Counted from the stretch's first letter, positions 1 to 13,300 are shown. The stretch: DNA of 64,000 nucleotides from Sipunculus nudus (GCA_026874595.1 CM049307.1:29613079-29677078); one strand, 5' to 3'. Numbers and translations: made by a program. Notes: generated by a model not told the origin, from the letters alone.

Positions 1-1289
1 ACATTTAAACAACTCCGTTTTGATTAATTTCTGTTAACGTTTACAGAACTACAGATGGTTTACACGAAATGCATTAATATACTCTGTCAGTCACCTTAAC
101 ATCGTTGGTAAATCTGTAATACTGATATATTGTCAAATATCATATGAAGATCTGGAAACTAATGGCCTATTCAGGTGGACTTCCTTCAAAAAATTTAATG
201 AGGGTTTTTACAATTATAAACATTTAACAAAAATCTTAGCCTCTGGTTTATTATTTTACAAGTTTTCTTTTGTCCATAAGATGTAAATCAATCAGCACGC
301 CACCAGTATTGAATCTGACATTGCATTTGTGAATATGCTCTCATTATTAACGCTGTTGTCAAAAAAAAAGTAACACCCCAAAGTTGAATGAATGAACATT
401 TTTGTCATTATGCCACCAAATGTGCAATAAACCTTAAATAAAATGACCATCAAAAGTTCACTTAATCATTTGTTTTTACTCCTACCAGCACACGAGCGCT
501 GGTTCAGGTGACAGAACAAATACAAGTACATATGTACGCAAATACGTAACCACGGTTACAGTATATGACGACTAGTCATGTCATTGGTTCATTTCAACTG
601 ATTTGCATAGCCCCAGATGACACTTCTTCCAAAAACAGCTACCGTGCATTCAAGCGGGACATTAATCAGGCCTTACCAAAAATTCAAATTTTCCAGTGTG
701 GTGGCAATTTTTGTATGATCTCAAATCAGTTCTTGGAAGGGTTACGGCTGTCAGACATTTGTGGTAGAGGCCACTTTCATAGCCAGGAAAGAGCTGCTTA
801 TTTCTCTAGTGGAACATTTTTAATATTTGTGCACTTCTATAAAATAAAAACCCCTGGTGATAAAAAGAAGTTGCGCAGAACTGTGAAGTCAGCTGATGAA
901 CCCTCATATGTATATGACCGTCCATCCTCATGGTGTGCGGGCATATCGGAACATCTCTTCTGTTTTAACTTTAATCTTATGGTTATTTAGATTAACATTT
1001 GTTTATGTAGCTTTAAGGAGTATTAAGGGCTCAATAGATACATCAAAACCTGTTTATCTGCATTTTTATGCATGTTCAACCGCATTTTAGACAATTTGAT
1101 TTAAAGTAGTTTAATGATATTTTCGTCACTTGCCAGAAAACAAAATTTTAAGGTTGGGGGGGGGGGGGGGGGGGGAGGGGTCAACATTATTTATCTAATA
1201 TATCAATTACCACTGTTTAAAGGGCGACATTTCATTTTTTCCCTTTAGTGTAAATGTTTACATTTTAGTGTAAACGTGGCAGCCCTAAG
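1..1289. other. 3' flank, no recognised gene
   Basis: AT-rich sequence beyond the 3' end of the minus-strand PDZ gene. It contains a run of 20 G at 1156-1175. One plus-strand open frame (565-990, 141 codons) has no motif I recognise and no visible splice or promoter context, so it is not called. Confidence 0.5.
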
Positions 1290-2700
1290 TCTGTATATAT
1301 CATTGAACAAGACACTGGTTGTGTCTGTACAGGCCATTGAACAGAACCTGGTTGTGTCTGTACAGGTCATTGAAAAGAACCTTGTTGTGTCTATGCAGCC
1401 AATTGGACAGGACCCTGGTTGTGTCTATACAGCAAATTGAAAAGAACCTGGTTGTGTCTATACAGCCCATTGAACAGTACCCTGGTTGTCTATACAGCTC
1501 ACTGAACAGGACCCTGGTTGTGTCTATACAGTTCACTGAACAGGACCCTGATTGTGTCTATACAGCAAATTGAAAAGAAACTGTTTGTGTCTATACAGCC
1601 CATTGAACAGTACCCTGGTTGTCTATACAGCTCATTGAACAGGACCCTGGTTGTGTCTATACAGTTCACTGAACAGGACCCTGGTTGTGTCTATACAGCA
1701 AATCAAACAGAACCTGTTTGTGTCTAGATACAGCCCACGGCAGCCCTGTTTGTCTGTATACTCAATGAACAGAACCTGGTTGTGTCTGTACAGGTCACTG
1801 AACAGAACCTGGTTGTGTCTATACAGCCAATTGGACAGACACTTTTTGTGTCTATACAGCAAATTGAACAGAACCTTGTTGTGTCTATACAGCCGATTGA
1901 ACAGGACCCTTGTTGTCTGTACAGCTCTTTGAACAGAATCCTGTTTGTCTATACAGCAAATTGAACAGAACCTGTTTGTGTCTATACAGCCCATGGAACA
2001 GGACCCTGGTTGTCTGTACACTCAATGAACAGGGCACTGGTTGTGTCTATACAGCAAACTGAACAGAACCTGGTTGTGTCTATACAGGTCACTGAACAGG
2101 ACCCTGGTTGTCTATACAGCCCACTGAACAGGACCCTGGTTGTATGTACACTCAATGATCAGGACCCTGGTTGTGTCTATACAGCAAATCAGACAGGACC
2201 CTATACAGCAAATTAAAACAGGACCTTTTCTATGTCTATACGGCAAACTGAACAGGACCCTGGTTGTGTCTATACAGCAAATTGAACAGAACCCAGATTG
2301 TATCTGTACACCTCATTGAACAGGACCATGGTTTCACTGAACAGCTCATTGAACAGAACTTTGGGTGTGTCTGTGCAGTTTACTGAACAGGACAATGGTT
2401 GAGTCTATACAAGCCATTGAACAGGACCCTGCCTTTCTGTAGAGCTCTTTGGACCCTGGTTGTATCTATTAAGGCCAATGAACAGGACCCTGGTTGTGTC
2501 TATATAGCTCAATGAACAGGACCCAGGTTGTGTCTATACAGCTCAATGAACAGGACCCAGGTTGTGTCTATATAGTAAGGCCATATTGCACAACCCTGGT
2601 TGTGTCTGTACAGCTGATTTAACAGGACCCTGGATGAGTCTATGCAGCTCATTCAACAGCAGTCTGGTTGTGTCTCTACAGGACCCTGTTCATATAAAGT
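1290..2700. repeat. 33-34-bp minisatellite, about 40 copies
   Basis: Head-to-tail array of a unit resembling CATTGAACAGGACCCTGG followed by TTGTGTCTATACAG. Early unit starts at 1301, 1335 and 1368 give periods of 34 and 33; shorter units of about 31 also occur. Copies diverge by substitutions and 1-3-base indels, more strongly toward the 2300-2700 end. Several open frames on both strands arise from the near-triplet period and are not genes. It lies about 170 bp beyond the poly(A) signal of the minus-strand PDZ gene. Confidence 0.93.
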
Positions 2701-2869
2701 TTTGATACAGAATGTGAACTTGTATCCCTTCCTTATCATGTGCTGTACCAATTCATTTCAAATTTGCCAAGTCACACAAATGGATTTCATAATACTCATG
2801 ACACTTACTAATTTCATAATACTCATGAATACATATTATAAAAGGTACTGAAAATGATAATTTATAATG

Positions 2870-2875
2870 TTTATT
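2870..2875 (-). terminator. Poly(A) signal AATAAA for the minus-strand PDZ gene
   Basis: A canonical AATAAA on the minus strand, 66 bases after the stop codon of the proposed terminal exon. It supports reading 2941-3090 as the 3' end of the gene and implies a short 3' UTR. Confidence 0.5.
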
Positions 2876-2940
2876 CACGTTTAATGAAGTAGCATGAACC
2901 CAGCAGAAACACTGCCATCCTCCCCCCTCCCAACCCCCAT

Positions 2941-3090
2941 TTAACTACAGAGTGACAACACTGAAATGTTGTTTTCAGGCTGGTGCAGCACTGTGTGGCC
3001 CAGGTAACCACTTGGAGGTGCTGACATACACTTGCTGGGCTGGGCTGTGCTGATGGATGGAGACTTAGCTTGTGTGATGAGCTGTTGCTT
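2941..3090 (-). CDS. Probable terminal exon (exon 4) of the minus-strand PDZ gene
   Basis: Seen: on the minus strand an acceptor (TTGCCCTCTAG) is followed in phase 0 by 49 open codons and a TAA. The peptide begins KQQLITQAKSPSIS and is rich in Ser, Pro and Gln, containing SAPPSGYLGHTVLHQPEN; it looks like a disordered tail, not a folded domain. Phase 0 matches the phase at the end of exon 3 (14811). AATAAA follows 66 bases after the stop. Inferred: if joined directly to exon 3, the product is a PDZ protein of about 177 residues with no LIM domain. Extra exons could lie in the 11.7-kb gap. An overlapping 83-codon frame on the same strand has a less protein-like composition. I do not recognise the tail. 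Confidence 0.5.
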   Translation of the reverse strand, partial: KQQLITQAKSPSISTAQPSKCMSAPPSGYLGHTVLHQPENNISVLSLCS

Positions 3091-3479
3091 CTAGAGGGCA
3101 ATGCTTGCCATAAAAGGGGCACCCTCTGGGTGTCAGGTTACAAGAGGCTGCTATAAAAAATCAACAGGGGTTCTTTAAGGATTTCCTGGTAAAGTTGGGT
3201 CAATGTAAACATAACCTGTAACAAATGGGTGTACTGCAACTGAACTAGATACCACTTGTTAACTCAAAAGTGCAGGATTAAGGTAGGATGGCCTGTATAG
3301 CAAGTCTTTAGTTTGTACAGGACCCATGATTTTTTTTCAATTTTAATCAAATTCTATTAAATTTTCAAGACACTGTAATTTAAAAATATACACTGAAACT
3401 TATTATGATAATTAGAATGGCTTGTTTTAGCACTTGCAAAAATAGATGTCTCCCCCCCCCCCTGTTTGCATGTAGGTTT

Positions 3480-4160
3480 TACACAATGAGAGATCTGACC
3501 CTGTCAAGGTCACCACATTTCAAAATCGTCCAAGATTTTGGTAGGAACAATTAGTGTTTCTAATTTGGGAGGAAATTATGCAATCATTCAGAAGGTTTCA
3601 CATTCACAAGACAATAACTATAATTTGGCTGATTTGACCTTGATTATACTGGTCAAGGTCACCAGCTTTCAAACTTCTTCGAGAACTTTGTAGGATTAAT
3701 CGGTTTACCAAATTTGAGGACAAAATGTGAAATACTTCAAAAGTTATGGTGTTCATAATAATTTTCCATTTCGGCAGATTTGACCTTGAAGATGAAGGTC
3801 AAGGTCACTAGGTTTCGAACTTGTCCAAGATTTCAGTAGGAACCATTCAGTGTGTCAAATTTTGGCGGAAAATAAGCAGCCCTCCAATAGTTATCATGTT
3901 CACAAATAACCAAAAAATTTTACATTTCAGCAGATTTGACCTTGAAGATGAAGGTCAAGGTCACTGGTTTTCAAACTCCTTCAAAAACATTGTAGGGATA
4001 ATTGATGTACCAAATTTGAGGGCCAAATCTGGAATACGGGTCACCATGTTTTTGGAGATTTTATTGGGAACCATCAGTGTGTCCAATTTTGGAGGAAAAT
4101 ATGCAGCCCTTCAAAAGTTTTCACGTTCACAAGATATCCTACAGACAACAACAGATGACA
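3480..4160. repeat. ~150-bp tandem repeat carrying TGACCTTGA-N9-TCAAGGTCA palindromes
   Basis: About four degenerate tandem units. TCAAGGTCA occurs at 3504-3512, 3653-3661, 3799-3807 and 3955-3963 (spacings 149, 146, 156). The last three are each preceded, nine bases upstream, by its perfect reverse complement TGACCTTGA (3635, 3781, 3937). Shared text around them includes AATTTTGGAGGAAA and CAGTGTGTCCAA variants. The array lies in intron 3 of the minus-strand PDZ gene. Similar modules occur at 22231, 26960-27360 and 15150-16060. Confidence 0.85.
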
Positions 4161-4984
4161 ATGGCAATGAAAACAACATGCTCCCCTGGGGGGGGGGGGG
4201 GGCCCAATATAACAGGAGGTCAAATTATGTACATGTACTGCTTAGATAAAAAAAAAATCATGCATAAATTAATCGGTGAAAGTTTATTTCTCACACTGTA
4301 TCACAACAAGATCCTTTAAATAAGGAATATTCATAAAATCATTGTTGACACTTGTCTCCTAACAGTTTTCTTATTCTTCAGTGATTTTTTTAAAGAAAAT
4401 GCACCTTGTAACCTATACTGGTCTTGCACCTAGTGACCCTAACTGCACTCAGTGACCTGCAGGTAATCAACAAATTAACCAGCTGTATGTCTTACACTGA
4501 ATTGTAAAGCCTGACACCATAAGCAAGCATATGTGTGAAAATTGCAAATACCAATGCATGATAAACAAATAAGTACTCATTAGCTCACATTTTGTAAGCT
4601 GATGATTGTTAATTACATACTATCTATATAATCATTTTCTTACTTCATATTACATTGTATAATCTATCTAATTGTCTGTCAGCTGAAGTTGTGTACAGTA
4701 AGTGAGAATAAATCCTGACACTTTAAGTATTTCTATAGGATTGATTCTCATAAAATATATGGGCCGAACCATTCTACTAGTACATATCTGTAAGCAAAGT
4801 GTTTTCCAACCATATTATATATAATCTCTTCAGTGAACATTTTTATGATTCTTCAGTAAAACCTTTTATGATGACCAACCTAGTAACAAGGTATTCCCTC
4901 ATCAAAACCATCAGGTTTGGTACAATAGTTGAGCATTTTATCACCAGTCAAGTCATATATATCTTAAATGACAACTCTGACCAG

Positions 4985-5195
4985 CTTCTATGTGTCTAGG
5001 AGCAGAGAACAGGGCTTAAAGCCGGGAGGTTGCGGGTTCAAATCTCAGCCAAGTGGTGAGATTTTTTACATTCAGCCCCCACCCAGGGTAAACACTCTGC
5101 ATTCTTATGGGGCTCCTTGGTGTTATGACCCAGCAATGGGTAAGCTTACACACCAAGGACCTGCAGGTGCAATAGACTGGGATAAAACAAAATGA
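4985..5195 (+). mobile_element. Possible tRNA-derived SINE
   Basis: GGTTCAAATCTC at 5035-5046 matches a Pol III B box and sits in a tRNA T-arm-like context. It is followed by a GC-richer unrelated body (CCCACCCAGGGTAAACAC, then TGACCCAGCAATGG). The expected A box about 40 bases upstream is weak. There is no clear 3' tail or target duplication, so this could be a decayed tRNA-like sequence. Confidence 0.35.
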
Positions 5196-6367
5196 CAGGA
5201 AGTGAGTGCTTCCACCTTGTCACATAGTACCAACCGAAAAATGGAACTCTGCAGATATATATATGAAGTTTAAGAATTCGATCAGACAGCAAAAAAAATA
5301 ATGGATGCAGTTACCTCCGCCAAAAAAATCTGTAAAAAAAATCATGACTACTTTTGGTAGTGTCATAGGCAGGCAGTATATCAAAAGAGCCTGAGATATT
5401 TTGGAACAAAACAAGTAAGACAGGCCACAGGAACATTGACAAATTCCAGGTAAGTCAAGACTAGCAGATACTGGCTCAAGAGGCATGAGAATACTACAAC
5501 CCCTGAAATAGTGTTTTATGGGAGGTTTATCAGCACTGCAGGAGTAAGGGCTGGACCACGAAGTGTGTGGTATAGTGACTGCCTCCCTCCACTACATACA
5601 AGTAAAAACACAAATGTCCTGTACTTGCAGCAGAGGGAAATCACTATCCTTTATTTTATTTTTAAAATATATATGTTATTTTAAAAATATATAGGTTTGT
5701 TTTAGATACTGCCTATAAGTTCTGATATGTTCACCCAATAGATTCAAGTTTTAGTGTGTGTTTTATAGAAAACATTGGCATGGTGCCACCATGCACTGAA
5801 CGAAAAACAGATTTTATGAGTAAGTGGTTACAGAGGTGGTGATATATACTCTGAGTGGTTCCCAAAATGGAAGATTGTGGATTTTTTATGTCAGTGCTTT
5901 TTTTATTGTCCCAGACACCAGATGTCACCAGAATCTTTATTAAGGACATGTTTGACTCTTCACAAGAACAGAACGCAAAACCTCTTGGATAAATATAATT
6001 TTGCTAAGTAAACCTATGTTCAATTTATTAATATATTTATCACAGTAACTGGTACATGTGAAATGTAATCTGTGCTACAGGTAAGAATAAACACTCCAGG
6101 TGCAAGAATGAAACAAGACAGGTATACATGAGATATTCTACAGTGCAATATATATATTAAGCAAAATACATATCCACTAAATTTCCACCTGCCATGAAAC
6201 AATCCATTATGCCATTGTGAGTTATACATATAGGCAGTAACAGTTTGTTCAAATGAGCCTAAACATGGTATACTTGTGTATTTATCACTAGAAATAACAG
6301 CTGACATTACCTTCACAATTTGCTGAATATTTTAAGACCAATCTTTCATCAATAAATAACATATGTG

Positions 6368-6369
6368 TA

Positions 6370-6427
<58 letters not shown>

Positions 6428-6428
6428 T
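6368..6428. repeat. (TA)n(TG)n microsatellite
   Basis: An alternating TA run with one interruption passes directly into about 13 TG units. It is the source of the Thr-His/Ile-Tyr run in an overlapping minus-strand frame, which is not a gene. Confidence 0.95.
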
Positions 6429-9269
6429 CTACATTCTCTGAATTTCCTGCCCTTAATTAAAACAACTGAAGCTAGGTATATGAAAAGATAATATAACAAT
6501 ATTTCTTGCATGGGAATATGAGTACATATCAAAAGAAAAGATGATATCTTTATGTTATATTGGTTAAATCTCATAACAAAACTAAACATTCCTTACACAG
6601 TGATTGATCATTAGATACTGTATCCTCCTGATTAACCAGTCTTTACTTCAGAAGGATTGGCTGGGCTTTACCACCAGGCTGCTGCCACAGGACTAAGAAT
6701 GTAATCAGACCAATGGGAGTAGGGTATCACATTTTGCATCCAGCTCAAAGTTTCAACCTGCAGTATCTAGCTCTCATTGAGCTGATTGGAATCTCAGTTC
6801 AGCTAGCTACCTGGTGGTTTAAACAAGTAAACCCTGCTGTGGCAAGCAAAGGAAAATGCAAAATACAACCAATGTGTAAAGAGTGTATAAACAAAATAGA
6901 ATATTTCATCAATAACTGATCACCCTTGGCCAATAATCAGCTGGAATAATTCTCCCAATGGCAAGACCTGCAGTTCACCATATTTGGGAAATTGACTCGG
7001 GATTTATAGAACACTGCACAATTTATTCAGGAGCAATGAAAGGATAGTGCTGGTAAGAATATAAACAAGTACAAAAGACTGTTAAGTGCTACAGAATGAT
7101 TCTCACTTAAAATCATATAAAGATGACAACCAGTATATCAATAAGAAATTTCCTGAAGAGAGCATGATTAAGGGAAAAAAACACCCTGAAAGAAGACTTA
7201 AAAATCCTTAGATGTTCAGATCAGATCTACCATTGAGGAAGAAGGCTTTTAAATAAAAATTAGCTGAATGAAAACTAAAACAAGAAATTAAGCATTATAC
7301 TTGTAATCACATTGTTTTCTGTGTCTTTGTTTTCTGTTCATATTCAACCAACATGCACTGCCTTTAATCCACTGAAGTTTCAGTAAGTATCACCAAAAAA
7401 ATCTACCGCCTTCTTTACTGTGGACAATTTGTTAGGATACCAATGGAACTTTAGTTAACTTATCCTAGTATCATTCACTGACTGCAATAATTAAACTTTT
7501 TAGTTCAGGTATGATTGCTGTAAAATATTTTTTTTTTCATTTAACAAGGGCAATCTCATAACCTATATATCTCACAATACAGAAGTATATCCTGTCTGTC
7601 CCAAAAGAGTTAAATATATTATGGAGCAGTTTGTTGTTGATATTGGCAGCAGTAGCCAGGCTGTTACAAGCTATTGAAGCAGCTCAGGTAGCAGCACCAC
7701 ATGAGCTAGCCCTGCAGCAGTATCTCAGTGTTTATTCACTGCCCTGACCTTGTGTTACATGTGTGGGTGGGTGATGCTGGCTTCACTGACTGTAACATAT
7801 GTGAAGAACAGTCTAAATCCATTTAACATGCCACAAATCAGTCATGCTTGGAGTTTCTGATCCCACTTACTTCCACTGCCCAGTCAATATGCTGACCTTA
7901 TAAATACAAATTATTATAAATCAAGTTTAATCACCCCAATTACCTTATTTTTTTTCTGTCAAATTCCAAGTCCATTTAGTAATGAACCCAGAAACACCAG
8001 AATGAGAAGATAAGCATAAGTAATTGTAGCTACAACAGCAAATCTGCTTACTGGCCCGTTTAAATTGTGATTATACCTCCGATTCTTTCAAGACCTCCAT
8101 CGACAATGTAGTCACTTAATGATCAAGCCTTCAGTTAAAGTAATGTCACAGTGGGCACAATATCAATTTCTTAATATATAAGATGTTTTGTTATGACATC
8201 ATCAGTTCTCAAGAATTTACATTGTTTTTATGGTATGGGTTGTAAAACTTGCAAAAATTGTATTACTTATCATAAAACAAGATTAGATAAAAAAAATATT
8301 TTCCAACTAATCACCCAGTTTTCTAGTTTTGCAGTTGGAAGGAAGCCTTTTGTTTAGCTGTTTGTAAGACATGTCACAAACAAAACAGATGGACTGTGAC
8401 TGTGGAATGGACTAAGGTACTGCTCCATCAGTTTGCTGTTACTTCATAAGGAAGAATTTTTTTCTGTCTGAACAAGAAGAATTTGGTGTATATGTCCTAT
8501 TAAGAAACACTTTGTTTTCTGTTTTCACAGTCAGAATGGTAGTTGTACTTTGCTTTTATGGAAAGAAAGAAAACAAAGGTAGGAGCCATGTATCGTTAGG
8601 TCACTGAAATGCATACAAAATGCTGTGTACATGACTCGACATGAGGGTGTGGCATGGGCAACATACAAGTGTCATCCTGTGAATGTGTCAGAGTTGAAAG
8701 GTTTGAATTCTCAGTGGCTTAACTGGAGAGTGATCTCTGCCAAACTGTAACAGGTAGTGGTGCTATGAAATTGTGAGATAAAATAAAATCTACTTGTACA
8801 ATAAAGATCAATGACCTTCAATATTCACAGCCAAAATATGAAGCCCTGATAATTAATAGTCACCTAATGAGGTCATATACATCAACTAATGTTTCCTAAC
8901 ATGTGATAATATTTTAAGTAAATATAAACAGAGCTATAATAAATGTCTTGAATCTACACTACTATACCTTTCCTGAGTTATGGCATAACTGTGTCTTTGA
9001 GTTCAAAAGGAATATGAGAGTCTCAATATAGTTGTACTCCCCCTTTTAGGATTAGCAAGAGAAACCATACATCATACCCTGAACTACCTGGTACCAGACT
9101 ATTTTCTGGAGTTATTATATAGAAAGGGTCTGTTCTTGAAATGCTGTTTGGTTCTAGCATTGAAGGTAATGATTAACAAGAGAATATCAACATCCCCTAA
9201 TCAACTTATGTAAAAAATATAATTTTAATAAATGTCAGGTTATGACATGGATAAACAGTGGAAGACATA

Positions 9270-10256
9270 CAGTGAAACTCCTCTAAGCCAGACACTCAAG
9301 GGACTGGAGGATTTTGTCTGTATTAGTGAGTTGTCCTTTTTAAAGGAGTTTGGCATATTTCGTCAATTCATCACTGAATGTTACTGATATCCTCTGTCTT
9401 GATGATGTTTACGCTTAATTTGAAACAAATAAATTTCATTTAAGTCATTTTTAAAAAAGCTTAAATTTGCATTTTTTTATTTGTGAAATATAATATTGAA
9501 AAAAGAAAGACAAACACTTTCTCTGTTTCAACTTCATCAGCTAGGCCACACACACTAATCTAGGCAGTTTCACTTTGACGTACCATGCTTCATTTTCTAA
9601 ATAAGCATAGTTCATGGATGGTTGCACTAAGTATATCAATGATTGATTACTGACAGCCTTACCGGGCAGCATGATTATTTGTTAAAGATTAGTCTTCACA
9701 TGGCATTCACAATAACAAAGTGCAAACTGTCGCTAACTAATTAAGGCTCCCCGGGCCGGACGCCAATCACAATGCACAAACTATAGTCTTTGATGGTGGT
9801 CTTGTCAATTAAAAAGCTGTTTGAAAAATTAGTATTATTCTGATTGACCGGCCAACATTAATAAAGTAATGATTGTGATATCTACAAATTTATAGAAATA
9901 AACAACAATTTCGACTGTATATTCACATGTAACAGCACAATGGTTCACCAAATTGCCTTCGGGCTGTCGCTTTGACCAAAACAGGTCATACAAGGTAACG
10001 ACCTCGGGGCGCCATCTCCTGGCAGATATATGAACAAAAATAGAACTCGAGATGTCTGTCCGCTTTAGAGGGTCGTAATATGTACTGTATTTGCAGGCAG
10101 GACAGGAAAGTTTGTCCGTTGTCCGGGATCGTGAGTTGTCCGATTTACTGAGTTTACGTTAAACATAATATAGAGGCAAATTTGAAGGGACTGAGATTTA
10201 GTGTCGGAATTGAGTTGTCCACCTTACTGAGTTGTCCGCAAGTAGAAGTTTCACTG
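9270..10256. mobile_element. Pogo/Tigger-like non-autonomous DNA transposon
   Basis: 987 bp bounded by inverted termini: left CAGTGAAACTCCTCTAAG, right ending GAAGTTTCACTG. TA dinucleotides flank both ends (9268-9269 and 10257-10258), as expected for Tc1/mariner-pogo insertion. Subterminal GAGTTGTCC motifs recur near both ends. CAGTGAAAC-type termini are known from pogo-like elements of invertebrates. No transposase frame is visible, so it is non-autonomous or decayed. It lies in intron 3 of the minus-strand gene; related termini occur at 41148 and 49673-50778. Confidence 0.8.
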
Positions 10257-10301
10257 TATATAGGTCTCTACTTCAATTGCAACAACACTTTCCTATTTAA
10301 A

Positions 10302-10380
10302 CTCTTGGCCCTCAAGTTCAGCTTTTGGCCCTCTAGTTCAGCTCTTGGCCCTCTAGCTCAGCTCTTGGCCCTCTAGCTCA
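10302..10380. repeat. 20-bp tandem repeat, 4 copies
   Basis: Four near-identical copies of CTCTTGGCCCTCTAGCTCAG; the first ends CAAGTTCAG and the second begins CTTTTGG. It starts 44 bases after the pogo-like element's TA duplication. Confidence 0.93.
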
Positions 10381-13300
10381 TTATCATCTGAACATTTGTA
10401 CACCTTTGGCCTGTTTCTCAGACATTGCTTGCCTTGATATCAACACCAGTCTGGACTCCATCAAGGAGTATTATTCTATATCAAGACCTTGACCTTTGCT
10501 TGAAAAACAATCTATGATTTAGAGGTTATGAAAGGTCATGAGAGGTTGGTTTCCGCCTTCCTGTCTGACAGTCTATCCATAAATAAACTGTCCAATCCTA
10601 AACACCATAGGGCTGCAATTTGCCAGGAGACTTGGAGCCGTAAAAACATATAACCTTATCCTTTTGCCGATCTCTGGTGTATAAACAGGTAAGAAATGGC
10701 TACAGGTGTTCTGACATGCTGCCAAAGAGGCCAGTGTCATAGTTTGTGTAGTCTAGCAAACAATGAATTAATCAATATATAGCTACTCCAGGTCAACAGT
10801 GTCCTTGTTATAATGTAACTTTCAAACACATGATCACATTGGATCTGGAGCTGAAATTCAAGGATCACTGAGCACTAACACTTGGCAGAATATCTCCATC
10901 TTCTTGCTCCATGGATTTACATACTTCAAAAAAATAAATAACAAGTGGCTAGGCCAATGGGCCATGACACTCAGCTGACTTTAAAACTGGAAAGAAGTTA
11001 CTTTAGCATACAAGAACAAATAATTGTCTCCAATCCAGATGGCAGGTGTACATGCTTTACATATGACACTGAAATGTTTTAATGGTTTAGTACACTTTTT
11101 TCATCTAGAAATGGCATGATGCCCATACAGACAGGAAAATAAAGCACAACTGCAAAGTTTGATGTTTCTAGTCCTCATGGTACTGATATGTGCTCAGCTA
11201 TTGACAGTACTTAGACAGATGGATAATGAGCAAATCAATATAGATATACATGTGAATTACAGCTCAGGTAATTTCAAATGAGCTAAGCAAATTCACCTTT
11301 CAATGACCTGTAAACATAAAGAGTTTAGGACAATCCAATTTCTGTTATCATTTGTGCCAAACTGTAATGTCATTCTGAAAAGTATGAGTAAAAGTGTGCA
11401 AAATAAAATTTCAAGAAGTTTCAACAGTCTTTTGCAGCCATATAAGTTCTTCAAGCTATCAATTAGCACCCCTGATTTGTTTTATTATTATCCATTAGCA
11501 ATTCAGGAGACATCTGGTTTTTTTGTAGGCATTTTCGGTAACCAGTCTTAACTTTTGAGTGCCTTAAACCTGCATATTTACCCACTTAAGAATATAGGTC
11601 ACAGCAACCTCATTTTATGTCTTTAAATGGAAAATCTCATCATGACCTCTCTAGATATGAACCTAAAGCTTCCAGGAATGTTGTTAATATATCTTTCTGC
11701 TCAAGGAAAGAAAAACACTAGAATCTTTTACTCTCGAACAGTGGCAATGAAAATAGCAGAAATCCTGGCTGGGCACTATATAATATGCCATCAAATAAAT
11801 GATTTAACCCTTTAAATTTAAATTTACACTAACAGCAATATCTTTTCAACCTTTTTTTGTATCTTTATCAAGTTTTCAACAGTTCTCTCTAAGAGGGTTT
11901 GCTGAAGATTATTGAAAATCATTGAAACTTAACTAATATACAATGTTTTTGTCCTGAAAGAACCTATACTTATATATATCATGGCATTCTGGCTGCTCAT
12001 TTTGAGTGGTCTTTAGTGGCCTGTAAACAGTAAAGAGTTAAACTCTTAATGTTTATGTTGCGATGTTTTTGGCAAAACAGACTGAAAATGAACACAACAG
12101 ATGTTCTCTCTGTTGCACCAGATTACAAAGACTATACATATTTTATCTGATTCCTGCTGGAACCACTGGCAATCACATCAGAACAGTTCAACACCTACAT
12201 AAATTAAAATATCCACTCAAGTGTGACAGAAAGATAGAAAACATTGAAGAATACAGTCCTTGGAGTATCAGAAATACTGGGTAATCTGAGACAAATCCAT
12301 TGTTATCATTAAATGTTATTACAAAGTAATTTTAAAAATTAAACAACTCTGTGGGCTGTGGCAAACCAGATATTCAACAAGCCTTCAAATCAATCCCTCC
12401 TTACTATTAACCATATCAATATAAAGTTTGCATTACACTCTAGTATATATAGTTGAATTCTATATGAACCAGGTAACTGGCTCGCCTCTAACTGCTCACT
12501 ATTTTCCTTATGGAATGATGCACTTTGACTTCACTTTGAAAGTGAAATATCCACTGTTAAACTGCTAGTGTGTGTCTGTCTCTTTCACAGCACAATAATT
12601 CTTTCAAGTTATTTTAACAAAATCCAACTTTTCAAGTGGAAGAGGGGGTCTTTCTAAACACAGAGAAGTACCGAAAAGTTTCTTTTTTCAGTACTTTTCA
12701 GTAATATTAACTGCTGACTTTACTTACAGTCTGAAACAAGGTTTCTGTAATTTTTAGTGTTTACATTAATTAAAAGGTGCTTTCATAGTCTTTTGAGTAA
12801 CTTTGCTGTAACTTTTCAGTACTATCCAGAAACTTTTTGGTAATGTTTTGGTACTTTTTGGTAACTTTTCGGTACATTTCAGTATTTTTCAGTGTTTAGC
12901 AGAACCCTAAAGTGGTTGCTCACTGGATATACAATATTTTCTTTCTTTTATCAAAAGGTCTTATTGCTTTTCAGTATCCTCATCCTGAAGGCATATTCAT
13001 AAACAGATGAAGTACTTCCCTATCTGTACTGACAGGTCTCTGACAGGTAAGCCTGTAATTTCCAGGTAGAGCCTACCTGAAGGTCAATACTACCCTTCTG
13101 TCTGGCCTATACAGGTGTGCATAATACTAAGGTAAACCACATGCACAGAGGCTGTCAGGGTCAGGTGACTAGCTACTTCAATCTCATATACCTCCAGGTA
13201 AATTCACATCCTAAGTATACAATACTGACAGCTGGAAATAGGTGGTATGTAAATTTACCAGAAAAGCATTCAAGGCTAAGGGGATAAATTGAATTTTATT

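Noticed and set aside
565-990. 141-codon plus-strand frame
   Set aside because: Long for AT-rich sequence, but no motif, splice context or promoter could be seen; a search against protein databases would settle it.
8040-8110. Minus-strand peptide YIVDGGLERIGGIITI
   Set aside because: Short, no convincing acceptor, and followed at once by a stop.
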